Source: Atherinomorus stipes
Taxonomy: Eukaryota; Chordata; Actinopteri; Atheriniformes; Atherinidae
DNA length: 64,000 nucleotides
Direction: 5' to 3'
NCBI GenBank assembly: GCA_023101725.1
Contig: JALJCO010003418.1
Coordinates: forward strand, 199,964-263,963
The first letter of the stretch is position 1. Each line of letters starts with the position of its first letter. The position numbers and the translations under genes are program-made. Below the pieces are notes generated by a model. It saw only the letters and a program-made list of their open reading frames with translations, did no database searches and had not been told where the DNA came from. Below, piece by piece: positions 49,601 through 59,300 of this stretch.

Positions 49601-52600
49601 GTCAGAACAGTCAGAACAGTCAGCACAGTCAGAACAGTCAGCACAGTCAGAACAGTCAGAACAGTCAGCACAGTCAGAACAGTCAGCACAGTCAGAGCAG
49701 TCAGAGCAGTCAAAACAGTCAGCACCGTCAGAACAGTCAAAACAGTCAGAACAGTCAGAACAGTCAGCACAGTCAGAACAGTCAGCACAGTCAGCACAGT
49801 CAGAACAGTCAGCACAGTCAGAACAGTCAGCACAGTCAGAACAGTCAGAACAGTCAGAACAGTCAGCACAGTCAAAACAGTCAGCACAGTCAGAACAGTC
49901 AGAACAGTCAGCACAGTCAGAACAGTCAGTCAGAACAGTCAGAACAGTCAGAACAGCCAGTCAGAACAGTCAGAACAGTCAGCACAGTCAGAACAGTCAG
50001 CACAGTCAGAACAGTCAGAACAGTCAGCACAGTCAGCACAGTCAAAACAGTCAAAACAGTCAAAACAGTCAGCACAGTCAGAACAGTCAGAACAGTCAAA
50101 ACAGTCAAAACAGTCAGAACAGTCAGAACAGTCAGAACAGTCAGCACAGTCAGAACAGTCAGCACAGTCAGAACAGTCAGCACAGTCAGCACAGTCAGAA
50201 CAGTCAGCACAGTCAGAACAGTCAGCACAGTCAGCACAGTCAGAACAGTCAGCACAGTCAGCACAGTCAGAACAGTCAGAACAGTCAGAACAGTCAGCAC
50301 AGTCAGCACAGTCAGAACAGTCAGCACAGTCAGAACAGTCAGAACAGTCAGAACTACCCACGTTTGTAGCAGCTGTAAATAAATATAAGAAAACTTTAAC
50401 TTTAACATGAGAATGTTACTGGTCCGTTAGTGGACGGACCGTCCACTAAGGTGTCCGGTCCGTCCACTAAAGTGTCCGGGCGGCAGCCGCAGATTCTACT
50501 GCTATACTTTCAGCTGTGTTTGGTCATTAAATTAATATGAAAATAATTGCTTTTGGACATTTCAGAACAGTTCTGGATTGGGGACGTGTTCCACTGTGAT
50601 GGATTTAATTATGAATTGGTACGCTCCTATTGGAATAGTTCTTGTTGTTATTACGATCTCGGTAAACAGCTGTGGGACTTTTTAAATATGGCGGCTGGAA
50701 GAAGCGGAGATCACGCAAGGGGCGGGGCTTACCAGTTCTACCAATCACCAAACACCTACGTATTTCAGTTCCTATGGAACCCTGAAAAGATCCTGCCTCA
50801 GAGTAGGAGCTAAGAAGGTTCTAGGAACTGAGGACCGAGGTTCCTGGTTCCTATGTGTCAGAATGTGCAAAAAAACGGCCTGGTTCCTGAAAAGGTTCTA
50901 AGAACTCCAGAAGGTTCCTGCAGTCCGGAAGCGCCTATTGGATATCGGAAATTGATGCTGCGTTCCATTTACTTCAGAACTGGGAAGTAGGAACTGGGGG
51001 GTTACGTCACACCCGACCAACTTGGGTTCCAATTCACTGGTCGGAAAATCCTAATAAGTCAACGTGTTTGCTAAGGCTATTGTTATTAGCCGTTGTTAGC
51101 ACAGCAGGTGTTGTAGTTCACATATACCACATGAAAAATGTGAATAAGAGTACAGCAGCTTCCCCCTACATCTGTACATCACGGGGAGCGGCCATCTTTA
51201 AATCTTTCCTCGGTGGTGGCAGGATTGTCCAACTTTCCAAATGGGAAAACCCACCTGGGGGGGCCGCTGCAGTTGAAACTTCATACTCGGAAGAACTGGG
51301 AATTTCCGAGTTCAAATGGAATGCAGCACAAGAGTTGGACAATATCGGATATCGATAACATCAGTAAAACTGCCAATATCAGATATCGGTAATTATAAGT
51401 AATTGCATCTGTGTTTGGTGGATTATTTCTCCCCTTTCATAACACTACTTGGTGTTGTAGTATACAACAGGAAAGCCTGATTCGTTGCTTTTACAGTGAG
51501 CTTTAACTTGTTAGTATCATGCATCTGTGGAATGAGCAACACGGGGTATAAGCCCAACACGTTGTCCAGTCCTTACAGGCATGATCCTTGCAAGTTATCC
51601 CTGACTGTAATCTGGCTTTCCAACAATGTATAACAAAACTAAGTGGTTTCTTAAAGTGGAGAAATAATTAACCAAACACAATCGCCTTACTTTTTCTGCT
51701 AAGTTTTATTCTGATCATTGTTAGCATAATCACCTGGTAGTCAGCAGTTTGCACCTGATATTAAAAGGTGTTTCCTCTGAGCAAGGATGCATGCCAGTCC
51801 CATGTGTAAATGGGACCTGGGAAACTTTACAGGATCTGGGCTGTAGCAGGGTTGTTGGGTGAAAAGTTAACATGACTTCATCTGCAGCAGATTGTTTAAA
51901 ATGACTTCCTGGCCACAAAAGTACAAACCTGATTTTTAACTTTACAAGATGCAAAGTAGTAAACAAATAACTGAAAATGACATGAGAATATGTCATGACC
52001 TTTCTGAAACTAAACACGGTTGTGTGATCATTCTATTTGTCTGGCTGCTGAAGCTATTTCACCACCGGATGCCCTTTGCTCGCTGAGCAGCGCTGAGTGG
52101 ACTTACCTAGTGTGTTCACAGTGACAACCTCGCTGAAGGGGCCTGTGCCAAGCTTGTTTTGGGCCAGGACACTAAACTGGTATGTTGTCTCTGACTCCAA
52201 GCCAGGCACCACCATCCAGTCGTGGCCTCGAGGCACAGGTATGGAAAGCCAGTCATGTGGACCTAAACGCTCCCTCTTCAGCCTGCACAGGAGTCAAGGT
52301 GAGATGTGAGTGGACAAGGAAGAAAGATTCAGAAAATATGGCTTAGGAAGTAAAGAGGAGACTTTCTGGCTGCCCTGAAACGAAGGATATTTTTTCCAAC
52401 TCTTCCTGATCCAACACTGCATTGTTCTTCAAAGAAATATTTCCCCTTTTTTAGTTGTGATTGTTCACAACATGGCTTTCACTCGATGGTAACAGGGCCA
52501 TGCTGCTCTTAGCTTAGCAGTTTGCTGTTTGCCATGCCAAACATTCAGCACTCATTGATCCACAAATGACCACCAAAGTAGCAGACAACACACATGCAAT

Positions 52601-53105
52601 AACCTCCTGACTTCTGAAGATGAAGAACAGAATAATGCCCCATTTCCACCCCCTTTTCTGCTCAACTCACCTCGGCTATTGGGCTTTTTCCACTGGGGGG
52701 TTTCCGAGCTGAGGTGATAGTTTCTGTACCTCCTCTGTGAGGTTCTGAGCGTGCTGAAGCGAGCTATGTCTGACGTCATCTCACTGCATGCCACTTATTG
52801 GCCAAAGGGTTAGCCAATCAGATGTTAGGGTCAGAGTGAGATCATTAAATGAGCGATAGTTCACACTCCCTACCAGTAAACGGCGGTAATGCAACTCATG
52901 AATTGTTAGCCAGCCGCCAGTAAAAACAGCAACAGAGGAAGAAGATGAGAAGAAGGAATCTGGGAGGGACGGATGACATCATTATTCGCGCTTCTCTTAG
53001 AAACACACATGTTGCATAGGTGGTAGCAAATTTGCCTCCCAGTGGGTTCAATTCCCTTTTCTGCCGAACAATTTTTGGATGGATAGATAGATAGATGGAT
53101 AGATG

Positions 53106-53164
<59 letters not shown>

Positions 53165-53270
53165 GGATAGATGGATAGATGGATGGATAGATAGATAGAT
53201 AGATAGATGGATAGATGGATAGATAGATAGATGAGATAGATAGATAGATGGATAGATGGATAGATGGATG

Positions 53271-53358
<88 letters not shown>

Positions 53359-56300
53359 TGAGCTTGTGAGGGAGTGATTTCAGATTTGCAACAAGATCGT
53401 AGAGAAAAAAACAAATTTCATTCAGCTGAAAAAGGATTTGAACCAAGGATCTCCAGGTTATAAGGCAAGATTGCTACCACCTATGCCACATGAATTCATC
53501 TACAGATGGTGTCGCTGATGATCTCATTCATTCCCTCCCATGTTACTTTCTCCTCATTCTTTTTCTTGTCTTTTCCCTCTGTTGTTGTTTTTACTGGCGG
53601 CTACTAACAATTAATGAGGTGCGTTACTGCCACCTACTGGTAGGGAGTGTGAACTGTCGCTGCTGTTTGCGTTGCACATTCTAGTACGTGGCACTTGTGG
53701 TCGGGGTAATGGATTGTAATTGAAAAGCTACCAAGCCAAGTTGAATTGAGTTGAGTTTAGGTGAGTTGAGCTGACCTGTGCTGGTGGAAAAGGCCCATTA
53801 TTGGCAAGTTCCTTTTCTTGCAGAAGTTGCAATCAATCATTTACTGATTTTATTTCACCAGCATAGCTACAGAAATAAGAACAGATGACCAATGAATTAC
53901 TCAGAAATATGACATACTTACAGAGCCTGATTCCCCATTTTATTATATATCCCAGTATAATGAAAAACTGCATTCCCATTAATCTAATTTAGTCTAAATG
54001 CTTTAAAACTGAGCACGCTGGAGTCTAACCCTTCTATGTCCTGTAAAAGTCTGCTGGTGCCCTGCAGTAATGCAGTGAAAGTCTTTCTGCTGTGGCAGGA
54101 GGGTTTATTCATGAGCCGCTCTTCCTCCCAGCAGCAACGAAACACTGGACTTTCAAAGATAGCGAGGTTGTGGATGCGTGTGTCATCTGAGAAATGCTCG
54201 TAAAGGTTTTCTTTGCTTTCCCATTTGCATGTCTCTGGTACCTTCCAGGGTTGTGACAAAACACGTCGACAGTTTTTACTAACAAAATCTTGCGAGATTT
54301 CATCGTTCTATCATGAAATCTCGTGAGATTTTGTTGTCCTATTTGCAACGGTCCAGTGTATATAAAGTCGTTACTTTATGTGCAGTTTGCAGCAGATTCT
54401 GACAGAAATGTTTACTTTTCATATGCACTAATATGCATTTTCATATACTCATAAATTCGTGTACATCCCTGCTGGTCCAGCTCAGCTGTGGTAATATTGT
54501 TTTCAGAAGCACCTTATTTTTATTTTATATGCACATCCCAGTAGTGTTTTCCCAAAGTGAGAAATATTCATGTTCAGGGGGACGATTGTAAATGGTTTTA
54601 TTATGAGATCTAAATGGCAAAGAAACCTGTCCAAGTTTAACTATGGTTAATACATGGATAAACTGAATTTCATTGATTTTGACTGATTTAGTTGTTTCAA
54701 TCATCCAATGTATGTACATAGGTACAACGTAGAATATTGTAACAAATCACGGTATATCAGTGTCACAATATTGCAATATTGTATTGTATCTTGACCCATG
54801 TACTGTGATACGTGTCATATCGTGAAGTCTTCGCCAATGCCCACCCCTAGTACCTTTATCATAATAATAAACTATGATGGGTTCTTGTAAGCAGAACCTG
54901 GTTTATTTATTTACTTCAAGGGGAAGTTCAGGATTTTTGACAGAGGGCCTCATTTTGAAGTGAGCCAGAATCCTACTGATCACTGGAGACAGTTTCAACA
55001 TATTTCATAATGTGATTCTAGGAGGTCACTGATGCTAATGCTAGTGGAAGTCGACAGGAATCTGCTAGCCTGTCATTAAAACCAATCGTATCGAACATCT
55101 GAGGCAAATAATTTCTAACTTCAGATTATCTGTGTAAATGTTAACAGAATAATGTCACAATCAAACTAACCTGCATTTTGTTGCATTTTGATTGTTGTTG
55201 CTGAGAAACTTTACAAAGTTTTACTTCCTGTATTTGGCAGCAGAGTGATGTCATCTGTTGCTACATGCATGAAGTAATCTAATTACACAAATATCCAGTC
55301 AGAACTATGGCCGTATACTGTATGAAAGGCACGAGGATATGTCGGATTTTGAAGATGATTTCTACCTTTTTTCATCAAACTGTCACCATGTCTCTATGAA
55401 CTGGAATACACTGACACAGGTAGTAATACTACCACCCAAGAAGCAAAGTATATTATTCCACAGCTGGAAAGAAACTAGTTCCTCAATATGTAATGCAGAA
55501 TTTGTCATACAAGGCTAGTTTTACTAGTTTAACACACAAGTTTACTAGTTTAACACGACATTTACACAGACAGGCTTGTTGATTTGCCTCGGATCTTCTG
55601 TGAAGTGGATAAGATTGGTTTTAATGGCAGATTAGCAGATTCCTATTGACTCATACTAGCATTAGCATTAGCATCAGCGACCCACTGGAACTAGAAAAAC
55701 AGAATGAAATATGTTGAAACTGTCTCCAGTAGGACCCTGGCGCACTGGTACATGACGCCCTATGCCAAAAATCCTGAACTTCCCCTTTAAGAGAAGAGGA
55801 GGGACAATGCATATATCTGAACCTTTTCACAATGGAAATATGCCAGATTAATTATAGCCATGGGCTAATCTCCATCTGCAGACTCTGGCAGGTTGATGTT
55901 AGTTGAGTTAAAAAAAAAAAAAAAAGGGAAAAAAATGACGGTCCATCCTGATTCTCAGTCAAATTAAAAATGCCCTTTTTTATTTAAAGGCCTCCTTCCA
56001 CTGAAAAGCCGTTTAACTTGCTCCTTCTGAAATACGGAGGGTTTCCCCTTGTTTACTTACACATGCTGACTTGCTAGCGTTGCGTTCCCCCCAGTCGGCT
56101 GTGCTTCCTCATCACAGAAACAATACGAAGAAAAGAGCGAATCGGGAACAGCCTCGCACTTCTACGTCACATTGCAAATAGCGTATCCCACGTGGGGTTT
56201 CTATCTGTCCATTGGAAGGCAGGTAACCCTCCACTACACACTAGAAGTAAAGACGGCACGACTGTAGCTTCGGAGTTGAGAAGCTAATTAGCTAACTGTT

Positions 56301-59300
56301 TGTTAGCATGGCGGAACAAACTTGTTTGTCGGCTCTATTTCCTGTCTGTAACAAAATAAGAGCGGAGGGCGGAGCTTCCTTCATACACTGATGGGAGGCA
56401 GCCAATCAGACGGAAATTCATGAGAAGGACCCGGAAAAGCTGCCGTTGGACCACAAGCCTCTCTTCTAGTATACAAATACAGCTGGATACAAAGATACCA
56501 GAAGGTTTTTTTAAACAGAAATGATGCAGAATGCATTCAATAATAATGGAGAACACAGAAATATTCATGACATCACCATGGAAGTACTACTTTAACAAAT
56601 TAGAATCACAATATTTTTTATGTTTGCTTTGTAAAACAAACTCAGTTTATCAAGGTCAATGACAAAACTATCCTTCAAAACTTTTTTTTCTGTGTGTTTA
56701 TTTCTTTTTAAATATGCTACTGGACTACATTGGCCCAAAACCCAGTCCAATGGTTGGAAAATACCAAAAGAGATTAATCCTTGATGTGGAGCATGTCATC
56801 TACTACGTGACTTTATTAGAAATTGACTTTGTATACAGAAATGTCAAAGTATTTTCCCTTTAAAATGCTGTCATGTCTGAAAGTTACAATAGGAAGCTCA
56901 AGGAAGAGATTCAAAAGCTAAATTGTTGGTGATCAAACTCCGCTGAAGTTTATGCTAAATTGATTTAAAGGAATCTGCATCAGCTGCTTGGAAAAAAGCA
57001 ATTTAGTTCATTTTTCTGCAAACCTGCAGCTGTATTTGTGAAGCCAGAACTCGGCATATTGGTGTGAATGAGAACAGGTTACGCTCCACAGGCCTCCACC
57101 ATGCCATAAATAGCTTTTATAGCACTGAGATAATTACCTCACAGTAAAAATCATTACTTTCCTCATGCTAGCATGAGTGTGTTAGCAAGCTAGTGACTAC
57201 ATTGCTAGTCAGTTGCTGATGGCTTTTCCTTTAGAGACAGAATCTTAAACTGCTGCAATGTGAATTTGATATCACACATTGTGTAGACGTTGTGTTGTTT
57301 TCTTGCTTACTCTGAGGACGTTTGTATTCACAGACCCTGAACACCAGCTAGAATATACTGTTTCTGTGCTCAAACTGTTTGATTAGCCTCTAAAATCATA
57401 GACATTTTTAATTATCTTCAACATTAAAACATATTTAGCATTAGTGTAACGCCTCAATATCTATTTGACTCCATAAAGTAAACACATCTTAGAATGTATT
57501 AAAATCAAATCAAAGATACTTTATTAATCCCCGGGTGAAATTCATCATTCATTTGAAGTGTCATAATCCATTTACAATGATACCTTTGCCCCTAAAAAAG
57601 AAGAGAAGTGGGAGATAGATTATGAAGGGAATTAGATTATCTGCTTTACAGCAAAAAAAAAAAAAAAAAAAAAAATCACTAAAATATCAATGAAAACTAC
57701 TGTTTTACTTACATTTATATTAGCATAGAAGGCTTGTGACTAGCTTAAAGGCTAGCTAAGCTAAAGGCCAACACTTGGCTCTTAATCATTTAAAATGAAT
57801 TACTGATCTTTTTTTCCCCACTTTAAAATACAAGACTGATTTCTTTTGTTTTTATGCATTACAGATATGTTTGTGTGTTTATTTTATCAGTTTCACTCAT
57901 CTGACCAAGACATGACAACGTTCATGAAGACGTGACATGAGTAAAAGAGTTAGCAGCGTAGCTACTGACTTCTGAGCTTACTGATGTTACATCTTTTGTG
58001 TGTGTGTTTTTTTTTTTTCATTTCAATCCTAAAATGAAAGAATCACTGCTCGAGGAGTCGCTGGGCTGGTTTATGAAGATCTACCTTGGACTGGTTCTCG
58101 TCGTACCTATCTGACAGATCGGGGCAGTTTGTAGCTACTGCTAAGTACAAATCTCCCTGTTATCCAGCCCATTTTGGTGTACCCCAGGGTTCTGTTTTGG
58201 GGCATCTGCTATTCAACTGTATTTTCTCTCCTTGTGCACATTCTTTCAACCTTTAAAGGTTGACAGAACATCTCTTACATCCCATACATCTCATCTCTTA
58301 TCATTACTATGCAGATTAGTTAGATTAGTTGCACACCTCGTTTCACCCAAATGAAATATCTAATATCTATTTATCTGTTGAAGTGCGTAGACTCTGTTAA
58401 TCGATGGATGGCAGACAGTTTTCTTCAAGACTTGAGATTGAAGGACTCAGGTTTTTAACTGTTTTCAAAAGTTACCAATCTTCTTGAAATAGCTTTTTAT
58501 TGCTTGATCTTCTTTTGTTTTTGTTGTTGTGAAGCACTTTGTGATTTTATATCTTGAAAAGTATATTATAAATAAAGTTTTACTCACTTAATTAAAAATA
58601 TGTAAGATTACCAATAGATGGACAGTATATATGAAATGGTCTTACTAACCACTCAAGACACTTTCCATTAAACAACAAGTTCCCATGTTCGTATGCACAT
58701 ACATACGCATATCCCTTCCTGGAAAACATTGACAAGCTGCTTCACATATTGCATTTATCCATCAACCAAAATATAGATTATGGTTCCCTTGTAGACCTGG
58801 GTTAACATAGTGACAGATAACCCTGTTAACCTGACCCAGGTGTAGAAACAAGATAAAAACCATATATTTAGAAAACATCATCATTAATATGCTACCGCAC
58901 AAGTCATGGATAAAATCTTATATACATGAATAAGCTACCAGAAACATTTCAACCCAGGCCTTTTATCCTGTCAAGCAGAGGCAAAGCAGCAGCAGCAGCA
59001 TCAGGACAGAGAACTTTGGGTCATGTTCAGTTTAGTTGCAATGCTTTTCGTTTGTCTTTTAATGCATTCCTCCAAAAATTCCAAGATTAGAGATGGAAAC
59101 TCACTGACACTGGATCTCCATGTACTTTCCATCTCTACGTTTTCGCAACTGTTCTGAACGTAACCCTGGAAAAGACATTTTCAGAAATAACAGAGGACGT
59201 ATTGAAAGAAGAAAAAGCAGGAAAGCAAAGCATGCTGGGATGACTCACACATGGCCGTACCAGACTGAGAATGTCTGCTGGAATCCTCCGTCATAGCCGG

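Noticed and set aside
49322..50410. 362-codon open frame and antisense Leu-Thr-Val frames
   Set aside because: Produced by a 9-bp period without stops. There are no start context, splice sites or domain.
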